NCBI GenBank assembly: GCA_026214975.1
Contig: CM047813.1
Coordinates: forward strand, 29,086,797 to 29,150,796
From: Gentiana macrophylla
Taxonomy: Eukaryota; Streptophyta; Magnoliopsida; Gentianales; Gentianaceae
Length of the DNA: 64,000 nucleotides
Direction: 5' to 3'
Shown here one piece after another: positions 54,580 to 64,000 of the stretch. The notes under the pieces are model-generated. The model saw nothing but the letters and a program-made list of their open reading frames with translations, did not search any database and was not told the DNA's origin. Position 1 is the stretch's first letter, and every line of letters starts with the position of its first letter. Position numbers and translations under genes: made by a program.

Positions 54580-54815
54580 AGAGGCGTGCCGATAACATTC
54601 TATCGGGCTTAAACCAGTGTTGGTGAAAACCACTAGCCATATGTTGTGCATTGTAGCGGACAGGTTTACCACCGATAGTGTTCTATCGGGCTTGAATCAG
54701 TGTTTGTATCTCGTAGCGAATTACTGATTATATGCTGCGCATTTGAAGCGGGCAGGCTTAACTGCCGAGAACACTCTGTCGGACTTAGTCACCGATAACG
54801 TTCTATCGAATATAG
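54580..54815. repeat. Tandem repeat near the Tat-D 3' LTR
   Basis: CCGATAACATTCTATCGGGCTT-like blocks occur near 54590, 54672, 54764 and 54790, roughly 82-92 bp apart for the first three, with AGCGGACAGG-like words between. Non-coding. Confidence 0.6.
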
Positions 54816-55119
54816 ATTATCGAATAGGCACTTGCGGGCATTGATAGATGTTTGGCCGCTTGAAGAAGTATTTGTAGACCGCGATATTACGAGGCCGTGT
54901 GTTCGGACATGTTGATGGCCGCCAGCGGGGATTCAAACGGTTGGAGATGACAAACGGATGTATTGGTTCACGAAACGTCACGTCAGTTACGTTTATTGAC
55001 ACGACGCTTGAGCTGAACCGCCCTTCGCTCTGATTGGCTGAGGAGAATCGGTAACCGTTCCAGTCATTATGACATTTGAATTTTGAAATCCCAAACGTCG
55101 TTCCTCTCGATTTTCCCCA

Positions 55120-55127
55120 TATAAATA
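55120..55127 (+). promoter_or_regulatory. TATA box of the Tat-D antisense gene
   Basis: TATAAATA in CCCCATATAAATAAAGG on plus. A leader intron may follow: CAG-GTACGA at about 55275 to TTTTCTTTTCTAG at 55692, just before the aORF start. Confidence 0.55.
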
Positions 55128-55693
55128 AAGGTATACACCCCCACTCTTCCACTTTTCTCTTTTGGCAAACATTTTTCGGCGATAGTGGTTGAGGATTCCG
55201 GAAAGAGCAAGCATACTCCGGCAGGCATTTTCTCAGATAGAATCAACATCCACCTTTTTCCTCTCATTAATCAGGTACGAATCTGCACATTCCCATTGTC
55301 TTTTGATTATTATTCCTTTATTTCGTTAAATCATTGCTTGAAGATCGTAATGTCATAAATTCGCCTCTGTAATTTAGTTGCTTTTTCCTGATGAACACCA
55401 TAGGCTCAGTCCTTTATGTTTTTCTTCGCATTTGTGACCCTTTTTTCCCAGAAATTTCTTTGTATGCATATACTCTGATTGTTGCTATTTGTAGAGGCTT
55501 GAATGCGTGTTTATTTAGAGTTTTTCTGGGTTGTATTTGGGGTTTCTCTGGGTAGATTTAGGGTATTTCTGGGCTTGTTTTTGCTTAAGGAAGATGGAGG
55601 GGCGAGGTGTTGGGGTGTGATTGCTTTCACCTCGGCCTGATTTCCATATCCGGGTGATTAAACTGATCCACCTTGCCCTTTTTCTTTTCTAGA

Positions 55694-58600
55694 ATGTCTT
55701 CAGAGCATACAGAATCAGACGAAGAGGCCAGGGCCGCGGCGGGCTATGGCTCGGATGAGGCGAGCGAGTACGATGCTAGCTCAAGAGACGTCGAAGAGGA
55801 GATAGTCGAGGAAAATCAAGGATCCATTAACATAGAATCTGATCCAGAGGTCGCAGTAATCGGTGGGGGTGCTACTGGGGGCAAGGTCGATGATGATGAC
55901 CAGATGTGTTGAGCGGCCTTATTGAAAGGATGGAAAACATTAACACCCCTGGAGCCACTAGACGTAGCACTAAGATCAAGGAAGCCATGGAAACCGCCGA
56001 GGCATCAGAGAGGCCAAAAAAGTCTCAAAAGGTCACGGTGTCCAAGAGGAAAGCCGTATCAGATGAACCCGAAAAAAAGAAGAGGCCGCCCAAAAAGAGG
56101 TATGTTGCCGTAGAAAAGGAGCTCGCTGAACAAAAGCGGGCAGACAACGATCTCATAACTTGATGGAGGGAGTTTTGAGATCGGGAAGATTATACCTTGG
56201 CGTTGGGCGCTTATGATACTCCAACAGATTATCGCTTCGCTATTATGGGAGCGACCAATGTGTCGTGGACTTGTGGTCGGGAACAAGAAGATTACATGTG
56301 GTTACATTACGACCATCTTGTGGCCGGACTCAGACCTCCATTTGACCCATTTTTTTGTTATGTTTATGGATGAACTGAAGGTGATGCCCTGCGACCTCAG
56401 TCTGGGAGTAGTCCGGGTGGTTATGGACTTTATTATAATCAACAGGTTAAGCGGACGCGAACCATCGATGGCGGAGCTGCTGTATTTTTATGGTTTCTCC
56501 CGGAAAGGCGGTGCCGGTCAAATTCAGCCGCGTAGTAGGTCAAGCAGTGGCAGGCCCCGGTTATTATTTGACCTTCCCGACAAAGTAGAATCCCGGATAT
56601 GATGTATGAAAGTAGAATCCCGGATAAGAGATGTATGAAGGTAGAATCCAAGATAAGAGATGTATGAAGGTAGAATCCCGGATAGGATGGCCATTTGAGA
56701 AACTACCGGTGAATTCTGTTAAGACCGACCACCTGAAGAAGATAAAAACCCAGTTTGATGATGATGAGTTTATAGCCGATTTGAAAGATGACCTGGGATA
56801 CACCCGCAAAGGTGAAGAACAAGCCCGCTCATTCAATTGGAGGCTGCTACTAGATGTTGGTCAGCCTTATCTTAGACAGGTCGGGCTTTCTGGAGCCAGC
56901 GTGGGCGAACCCCTGGTGGTAGTTGATCCGTTGCTGACCGACTCTGATTGGTATGGGGAGTGTCATCACGGCAAGCGCATGCCTTCTTAATGCGTTATCT
57001 GTGGCGGCAATCCTTCTATGCGAGCACCGAGTAGGATTTTTACTTGTATTCTTTTCTTGATACTTTTTATAGCTTGCTTCTTTTCACTTTTCTTCATGTT
57101 GTATCTTAAGTCACTAATAAGTATTGTTTTTCACAGGTACCATGGACGCACTCGATCAATGCAGCCAGCTGACCAGAAGGAAGACCACTGGCGAGGTGAA
57201 GAGAGCCGCAGTTCTGCAGGGGATTAAGACCCCACTCCCAATGATTGACATAAAGGCGGGGGCGGCTGGAGCCTCTGGATCTCAAGATAGGAAATCAACC
57301 CATCCGCCGGCTAGACAAGTAGGGGATAAAGTCGTGGCGAGCAAAACACTAAATCAGACCACCCTGAGAAAGCTGCCGGCTGGCGATAAGAAAATGAGGT
57401 CCATTGTTGAAGAAACTGACCCTGCAGGAGGTGGTAGTGGCGAGCAGGATGCTCCTCCTCCAAAAAAATCCAAAGCAGACAAATCTCAGAGGAAAGAGGC
57501 CGCTGATAAAGGCAAATATGTGGTCGACGAGACTGTTTCGGCTTGCACAAGGACGATGGTGCCTTTTGCCGGAGTACCCGTTGGGCCCGCAGGAAATCCC
57601 GCGGTATGGTTAGATAAAGATTTCATGCGCCAAGGTACCCTTGACTTTCCCAAGGCCAAGATGATTTCGAGGGGCATTGCTGATGTGGCCCCGCTGAGGT
57701 ATTTGAGGTGGAGTCTTCCTAACCCTGTTCAACTGGAGATCGGCCGCGGCATCGCTGATAGGATCGTCCTGGCCGATCAAGCCGATCCTCGCATGACCTT
57801 CCTCCAAAACATAGAGGATCTATGGGGTTTATACAGCACCACGGTGAGCATAGTAAACAACCTTCCTTCCTTTTCTGCTTTTATTCATTTATTTTATCTT
57901 TGAAGTCAAGTTTGACCTCGCTGAGACTCTTCTTTTCAGGTGGGTACGGGTTTGGCTCAGTTCATAAACGATTATAGGAACACTATATCGTTAAGTGCTA
58001 ATGCTAACAAGGAGCTGATCACCACCAAAAAAACTCTTAAGGCCGCTAATGAGGTCGCGGCTGGTCTTCGTGGCGCTTTGAGTGCGGCTGAGATTGAAAA
58101 CGAGAAATTGAAACAGCAGCTCGTCGAGGCTCAAAAGAAAACCGAGCGCCTGGAGAAACTTAACGCTGAATTCACGGAACAAGATAGGTCCGCTGCCCGA
58201 TCAATGAAAGATATGCAGTAGAGAGTGACAGAGGCTCTGGCCCATTGGGAAGCCGAGCAAAAAGTGAGCGTGGGTTTGAGGAAACAGCTGGCGGATTTGA
58301 GCTCAAGTGTCCAAGGTCAGATTGAGGCCACTAGCAAGGCTGCTGCTGGAGAGAATTTCTTGCTAGGATATGATCAAGGGTTCTATCATATCGCCAGGTG
58401 TATTTGGGCTCCCGGCGGCGACACTCCGGACCTCGAAACCTTACAAGACTGGATTCTCACTCATCCATTTTCTGATCACCTAAGGGATTTTCACACGCAT
58501 ATACCCTTCTCCGACATCGAGCTACAATGATACATCCCTAAGTATGCTCCAGATTGGGAGGTGCCTGCAGTGGTAAAAGAAAATCTTAGGGAGCTTGTTC

Positions 58601-58785
58601 GTCGAGAAACCTAGGCGAGCACCGGAACTGAGGGAGGGGGTGAGCAAGCTGGAGAAGAGGCCGAGCGGACAGGTGAGGAAGCTATAGAGCCTACTGAGTC
58701 TGAGAAGAACGCTGACCAAATGTTGCACCACTCCCTCCGCGAGGAGAACGTTCACAATGAGGAAATGCGGCCTGAAAACTCTTAG
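55694..58785 (+). pseudogene. Tat-D antisense gene (aORF), disrupted
   Basis: The ATG at 55694 follows a likely leader intron. It codes for an acidic leader (MSSEHTESDEEARAAAGYGS), a basic Lys-rich block (KKKRPPKKRY), then a Transposase_28-like domain in shifted frames (DYMWLHYDHLVAGLRPPFDP; VVMDFIIINRLSGREPSMAE). Next are a minisatellite, a variable exon from about 57138, an intron at 57844-57939, a long coiled coil (IENEKLKQQLVEAQKKTERL) and an acidic tail ending at 58785. Breaks: frame changes near 55910 and 56160-56340, a minisatellite shift, and in-frame stops at 58219, about 58528 and about 58612. The role is unknown, as for the Tat-A and Tat-B copies. Confidence 0.72.
56585..56696. repeat. 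Minisatellite inside the Tat-D aORF
   Basis: GTAGAATCCCGGATAAGAGA-type units start at 56585, 56612, 56641 and 56670 (periods 27, 29, 29). Three extra copies add 85 bp, which shifts the frame by one base, matching the different open frames on its two sides. Confidence 0.85.
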
Positions 58786-59491
58786 ATTTGTGCTTCCTGT
58801 TCTGTAAACATTATTTTGTTTTTGCATATGTATAACTCTTTTTCTTTCCGCACTTTATTTTTGTCATAACTTTTCTGAATGAAGTCCGTTTTCTGCTCGC
58901 CTCATGTATGCTTGTTTTTTGCTCGAATTTATTGTATAAATTGAGTCCGATCATAGTAGCCTACGGCCCCGTTGTTTTAGATAAGATTCCAAGTTGATAG
59001 CGAGTGACTTTTATCCTTGCCTTATGCCCCTCTTGAATCTTATCTGAAATAACTGTCCGATGAAGATAAAAAGAAACTTCATGTCTGCCGCCTCTCGAAT
59101 CTAATCTCAAATATCCGTTCGCATGGTAAATTGAATTTTCTGGAGGGTGGCCCCCTATTTGAGATGAGATTCGGAGTCGAACCCGATATGATCTCTTGAT
59201 GAATTGGTTTTCTCGTGGTTGTTTTAAATTTTTCCGAATATGGCCCCCATTTTCGACAAAGGTTGAGGTGAGTTCGAGCTTTTGTTGAAATTTTTTCGAA
59301 AAAACCATCTTTTACCCGCACGCCGGGCACAACTGAAGCATACAATAATACGCATTCTAAAAGAGAAAATGTAAAATCGGGCTTTATTAATTTCGACTCA
59401 TCCCGCTAGATGAGTGAAGATCACAAGCAAGTAAGAAAGCCTAACCACTTATGTTGTAAACGAGAGGATAGCCATAACCCTAACCGATTTA
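58786..59491. other. Spacer between the Tat-D aORF and integrase ends
   Basis: Non-coding; the two genes converge here. A diverged repeat with CTCTTGAATCTTATCTGAAATA and CTCTCGAATCTAATCTCAAATA (about 59030 and 59091) is present. It is the positional equivalent of the tandem-repeat spacer in Tat-B. Confidence 0.5.
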
Positions 59492-60424
59492 TTACATGTA
59501 GTACCTTTTGAGATTGTCTGCGTGCCATGGCCTATTGAGCTTGAAGCCTTGCTGATTTCTGAGGGCATATGTTCCTTTTTTGATATCTCTTGCGACCTGG
59601 TAAGGACCTTCCCAATTTGCTGTTAGCTTACCCTTATCAGGCTCCATACCAGTGGCCTTTCTGTTTCGAAGAACAAAATCCCCGACCCTAAATGAATGAT
59701 TGCGGATCCGCTTGTCGTGTTGTTGTTTAGCGAGTTGCTTGTAATTTGCGAGTCGATGATATATCGCTAGCCTTTTTTCTTCCGCTAAATCTGAGTCGAT
59801 CTGTCTGTTTAATAAATTGTCCGTCGGGTCGTGTAAAGCGACCCTGATGCTGGGTAGGGTCATTTCGACAGGAGTCATGGCCTCTGATCCGTAAGTAAGA
59901 GCAAAAGGTGTTTCTCCTATGGGTGTTTTGATTGTAGTGCGGAGTGCCCAAAGTATAGCGGGTAGCTCGTCGACCCACCCTCCTGCTTTTACTTTGTCAT
60001 CCACGCTCTTTTTGAGCATCTTGATTTTTTGTTTGTTGCCAGCTTCGGCTTGGCCGTTTCCTTGAGGGTAAGCCACGGATGACCGCCAATGTTTGACCTT
60101 GAATTCCTTATAAATATTTGAGAAGTCCTTCCTGAATTGTGGGCCGTGGTCCAATACTACTGCCCGCGGGATACCAAAACGTGAAATAATTTGATCGTGT
60201 AAAAAATAACCCGCAGCATTCGCGGTTATCTTGACCATAGGCTTGGTTTCGATCCACTTTGTAAAGTAATCCACAGCCACTATGATAACCTTGCATCCGC
60301 CTCTTCCTGGTGGAAAAGGTCCGATGAGATCGAGTTCCCACATGTCGAAAGGCCACGGCGCGACTACGATGCTCTGTTCGACACTCCGCCTCTTCCTGGT
60401 GCATGTTCTTGACACTCCAGACAT
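59492..60424 (-). pseudogene. Tat-D integrase
   Basis: A continuous frame of about 310 residues: PWPFDMWELDLIGPFPPGRG (first catalytic D), GIPRAVVLDHGPQFRKDFSN (second D), YPQGNGQAEAGNKQKIKMLK (catalytic E), ending with the C-terminal GPYQVARDIKKGTYALRNQQ. The N-terminal zinc-binding part (HQGACGDHPASRSLAQKVIT) lies in the neighbouring frame at 60439-60540, so one frameshift separates them. The D-D-E residues are present. Confidence 0.87.
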
Positions 60425-60438
60425 TCCCTAAATAACTT

Positions 60439-61536
60439 TTATGAGTCCTTATGGATCGTCGGCCAGTAATACCCTGCGGTTATAACCTTCTGGGCCAAAG
60501 AGCGGCTAGCGGGATGGTCCCCACACGCTCCTTGGTGAAGCTCGATAAGGATCGTCTTGCTTTCTTCTTCTCGCACACACCGTAGTAGAGGTTTTGTTGC
60601 GGATCTCCTGTAGAGTATTCCGTTGTTTACAATATACCTGGCCGCTCTTTTCTTGAGCACGCGAGATTTATCCACCCCGTCAGGTAAGATGCCTGAATCT
60701 ATGTAAACCTGAACCTCATTGATCCAGCATGTAGTCGGCGCTGGGGCATCGATTTCCATGATTTGTGTTTCCTCGATAGTGGGTACCGCTAGATATTCTA
60801 TCATTATGGAGGGGTTTGCGAGCTCTTCTTTGAGAGATAGTTTTGAGAGATAGTCTGCCCGCTCGTTGTCCTCTCTCCGAATTCTGATGAACTCGCAATA
60901 GTTGAAGCTGGCTTTCAGTCGTCGAACAATCTCACCATATTTCTCGAGAATACCACATAACGTGTCATAGTCCCCTGAGATTTGGTTGACGATGAGTTTT
61001 GAATCACAATATACTTCCACATTTTCCACGCGGAGCTCCTTTGCTAGTTTAAGACCGGCTATAACTGCTTCGTATTCGGCTTGATTATTTGTGGCCGGGA
61101 ACTCGAACCTTAAGGCTTTTTCGATTTCTTCCGTCGTTCCGGGTTCCATCAAAATTACCCTGGCCCCACAACCATTTCGATTAGATGCTCCGTCAACATA
61201 CAACTGCCAACACTGATCGGGCTTACTCCTGACCGCAGCGGGCTCTAGTGGTACAGGCGAACTTGGTTGTGGCGAGCTGAAACTTGTTTCTACAATAAAA
61301 TCCGGAAATGTTTGACCCTTGATTGCTTTTCTAGGTTGATATTGTATGTCAAATTCAGTGATTTCAATAGCCCATCTGAGGAGTCGACCTGAAAGATCGG
61401 GTTTGTGCAGTATTTGGCGCATTGGGCTATCCGTTAAGACAATTATTGTGTGCGAAGTAAAGTAGCCCCTGAGTTTGCGGGCAGAGATAACAAGCGAGTA
61501 GGCTAATTTTTCAACATTAAAATAGCGACTCTCCAC
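60439..61536 (-). pseudogene. Tat-D double RNase H and integrase N-terminus
   Basis: A 365-residue open segment. It covers the first RNase H end (FNVEKLAYSLVISARKLRGY, VLTDSPMRQILHKPDLSGRL), the second RNase H (CWQLYVDGASNRNGCGARVI, NNQAEYEAVIAGLKLAKELR, EVYCDSKLIVNQI, REDNERADYLSKL) and a linker to the integrase zinc domain. The D-E-D-D type residues are visible. It is intact within itself but cut off from RT by a broken stretch at 61537-61706. Confidence 0.87.
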
Positions 61537-61706
61537 CGGATCGAGCCTTGCTTACATAATAGACGGGATTTTGGAGGTTCCGCCCTCGACAAGAACGGGC
61601 GGCAACGGCCGGTCCGAAGCCGCCAGTACAAAAACAAAATATCTCCTTCTACAGGGCTAACCAAAAGAGGTGGCTTCCCTAGACATTATTTTAGAGCTTG
61701 AAACGC

Positions 61707-62829
61707 CTACGAACACTCTGCGCTCCATGAAAAAGTCTTATCACCTTTGAGAATTTTGAAGAAGGGAAGACACTTCTCCGCTGATTTTGATATGAAATGA
61801 CCAAGCGCAATGATGCGGCCATTGAGCCTCTGGACTTCCTTGATGGTCGTGGGCTCCTGCATGTCTAGTAAAGCTTGTATTTTTTCCGGATTAGCCTCGA
61901 TGCCATGACGACTAACCATAAACCCCAGAAATTTGCCTGTCTGGACGCCAAAAGTACATTTGGCCGGATTGAGCTTCATTGAGTGTTTTCGAACATTGTT
62001 GAAAGTCTCCTGAAGGTCAGCGGTGTGACCATCCCCAGCGCACTTAACTACCATATCGTAGATGTAAGCCTCTATATTTTTGCCTATTTGTGAACTGAAA
62101 ACCCTGTTGACCATTCGCTGATAGGTTGAACCAGCATTCTTCAGCCCGAAGGGCATCATTTCATAATAATATAGACCTCCAGCAGCTCTAAAGGCCGTTT
62201 TCTCTTTGTCGGATTCAGCCATCCGCACTTGATGATACCCAGCATATGCGTCCAAAAAACTAAGAACTTCAAAACCAAAGATGGAGTCTACTAGCCGATC
62301 GATTCGCAGAAGCTGATAAGAGATGGGCAAGCTTTGTTGATGTCAGTGAAATCGACGCACATTCTCCACTTGCCATTGTGCTTTTTTTTACCATAACTAC
62401 ATTTGCTAGCCAAGTAGGGTAGGCGAGCTCTTTTATGATCCCTGTTTGCAGGAGCTTCCCGACCTCTACTTTCACCGCCGCTTCCTTTTCGGTCGAAAAC
62501 TGGCGTGCTCGTTGCTGTATCGGCTTGAAAGTGGAGTCGACGTTAAGATGATGTAGGGCGACGTCTGCCTCGACCCCTCGCATGTCCGTCACTACCCAGG
62601 CAAATGCGCTCAGATTCTTTTTGAGTAATTTTATTAATTTTTCCCTCTCGAAGGAACTCAGCCGACCTCCTATCTTGACTTTCTGCTCAGGGTATTTATC
62701 GTTGATGATTACCTCGACTAACTCATCTTCCGCTGTAAAATCGGGCTCATCTCTAACTTGCAAAGTTTCACACTCCACTTTAACTAGCATAGATTCGACA
62801 GCGACTTTGATCATGTCGATGTTTTCCAT
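61707..62829 (-). pseudogene. Tat-D reverse transcriptase with altered catalytic motif
   Basis: 62829-62269 has the N-terminal part (LLKKNLSAFAWVVTDMRGVE, VALHHLNVDST, ELAYPTWLANVVMVKK), then a frameshift within an A/T run near 62385. 62330-61707 has the palm (LDAYAGYHQVRMAESDKEKT, YYYEMMPFGLKNAGSTYQRM) and thumb (LNPAKCTFGVQTGKFLGFMV). The catalytic box at about 62055-62066 reads YIYD where YIDD is expected: the first of the paired aspartates is tyrosine. This should abolish polymerase activity. Confidence 0.87.
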
Positions 62830-62838
62830 GTTCTCGGG

Positions 62839-63300
62839 CTATTTGATTCGTGCTCTTTTATTCACGGTCAACATTTCATGTATGTATGTGAGGACTGTTG
62901 CAGGCTTGTTGATCGACGTTCCGATCTTGTCCCCCACATAAAACTTCGCCCACTGGTGTGGGATGGAAGTTACCATCTGAAATTGTTTCAAAGCTGGCGT
63001 TCCAATTATCATGTTATAATTTGAATGAAGATCGACCACCAAAAACGCTACCTTTTCAGTGCGAAAGGGTGCATAATCTCCCATCTGTACATCCAAGTCG
63101 ATGGCCCCCTTGACTTGTATTTTGTGATTAGTGAAGCCCTCAAGGGTTCCATTATGTGGTCTCAAATTAGAGTCTCTGAACCCCAATTCTTTGAAGCAGT
63201 TGTAGTAGAGGATATCGCGGCATGCTCCTGTGTCGATCATTACCCTGTTGACGCATGCCCGATTGATAACTACCGAAATGCATAAACACATATCTTCCAT
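62839..63300 (-). pseudogene. Tat-D protease
   Basis: RVMIDTGACRDILYYNCF holds the D-T-G active site, and NYNMIIGTPALKQFQ matches the second conserved segment of Tat proteases. A stop separates it from RT at 62838, which may be a mutation. It would release Gag and Pol units. Confidence 0.82.
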
Positions 63301-64000
63301 ATTGATCGAAGTTACTAGCTCGCTTCGAGTAAAGGCGAGAGGTTGCTCATTCCCTCACAGGACTACAGGCTTTTCCACATGCTTGTTAATGGAGCTGATG
63401 CGACTCTTGATCTGATTGTTACTTGGAGGAGGCTATGTTATTATTCTGATGTTCCTGTCGAACTGGCGAGCTTGTTGATTCCTCCTGTCCGGCCCACCGG
63501 CCTCTAGCTTGTAATGATCATGGTGTCCGTGAGCAAGTAACTTTTCTATTGCTCGCTTGAAATGGATACACTCATCGGTTGTATGTTATCTCTGTGGTAG
63601 CCATAATATTTATACGCATCGCGGCGTGTATCCGGAACCATAGGGTAGGGCTCAGGTAGTTCGTCTCTCACTTCGTTCAGCATCTGGGTGTATGATATTC
63701 GAAGAGGTGTAAAGTGCTCCTCCTTAAATCTCTTGGGTTTTTTGACATCCCGACAAGATTTCGTGGTATCCTTATGCGCGGATCAAGCGCCAAATCTCTG
63801 CTTGCCTTTATCGACGAAGACGCCTCCTTCGCTTCCCCCGTGTGGCGATGTATTTTCTGGTTGAACTTAACATTTCTTGCAAGTTTGCTGGAGGGGTCAA
63901 AGCAAAATAAGATTTTAAGTAACCGGGATTCAGCCCTGTTTCAAAACCGCTCACAACGACGTTGTCGGCCAAGCCCCTTGTTAGCCCGTATACTTTATAA
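63301..64000 (-). pseudogene. Tat-D Gag, C-terminal part (window edge)
   Basis: Reading in from the window edge on minus: GLADNVVVSGFETGLNPGYL and FALTPPANLQEMLSSTRKYI are the end of a Retrotrans_gag core. DAYKYYGYHR-stop-HTTDECIHFKRAIEKLL is the zinc-binding-like segment found before protease in Tat elements. At least four in-frame stops and one frame change are seen. The gene continues beyond 64000. Confidence 0.75.

Larger units (their letters stand above)
53964..64000 (-). mobile_element. Third Tat-type gypsy element (Tat-D), runs off the window
   Basis: 3' LTR, polypurine tract, antisense aORF on plus (55694-58785), then integrase, double RNase H, RT, protease and the C-terminal part of Gag on minus to the window edge. 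Same plan as Tat-B with strongly diverged sequence. The 5' LTR lies beyond 64000. Confidence 0.9.

Overview
This window looks like repeat-dense nuclear DNA of a flowering plant, probably a eudicot. It has nested LTR retrotransposons of the plant Ty1/copia, Ty3/gypsy Tat, chromovirus and Athila-like groups, several small MITE or SINE-like insertions, spliceosomal introns, and one plant-specific auxin-response (SAUR) gene. I cannot name the species. No tRNA, rRNA or CRISPR locus is visible, and SAUR at 26081-26407 is the only convincing cellular gene.

Layout. (1) 1-25768 is a nested stack. The oldest layer is a partial Tat-type gypsy element (Tat-A). A spacer tandem array is seen at 777-981 and 17808-17920, an antisense extra gene (aORF) lies in pieces between 18143 and 25463, and its polypurine tract is at 25753-25768. 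A Ty1/copia element (982-17807, minus, TSD aagtt/aagtc) sits inside the Tat-A array. A non-coding large retrotransposon derivative (LARD-1, 1316-8848, TSD tgtac) sits inside the copia 3' LTR. A second LARD (LARD-2, 19798-24922, TSD agagg) splits the Tat-A aORF and carries a second copy of the flanking 780 bp. (2) 25769-28023 is a gene island: SAUR, a Stowaway-like MITE with a SINE-like insert, a four-unit tandem repeat with reversed tRNA B-box cores, and a hairpin. (3) 28029-37866 is a full Tat element (Tat-B, TSD caccg), with gag-pol on minus and an intron-containing aORF on plus. (4) 38513-45378 is a short-LTR copia element (copia-C, minus). (5) 45621-46048 and 46292-46509 are MITE candidates. 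(6) 46790-51133 is the gag, protease, primer-binding site and probable 5' LTR of a truncated chromovirus, followed by a solo copia LTR (51134-53078, TSD cctat). (7) From about 53964 to the window end is a third Tat element (Tat-D): 3' LTR, antisense aORF with its own TATA box, pol and part of gag on minus.

How the parts relate. The three Tat elements share a plan: gag-protease-RT-double RNase H-integrase on one strand and a spliced, coiled-coil protein gene on the opposite strand between integrase and the 3' LTR. The two LARD families differ in sequence but share LTR ends, a 3' internal motif and a promoter layout. That layout contains the most interesting signal I found: a CGGT-NN-ACCGAG motif repeated at a fixed 21-22 bp period, 71-74 bp upstream of the TATA box. 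In LARD-1 this becomes arrays of 14-bp palindromes with an exact 22-bp period at three places in the element. Most coding regions are broken by frameshifts and stops, and some of these may be consensus errors in the assembly.
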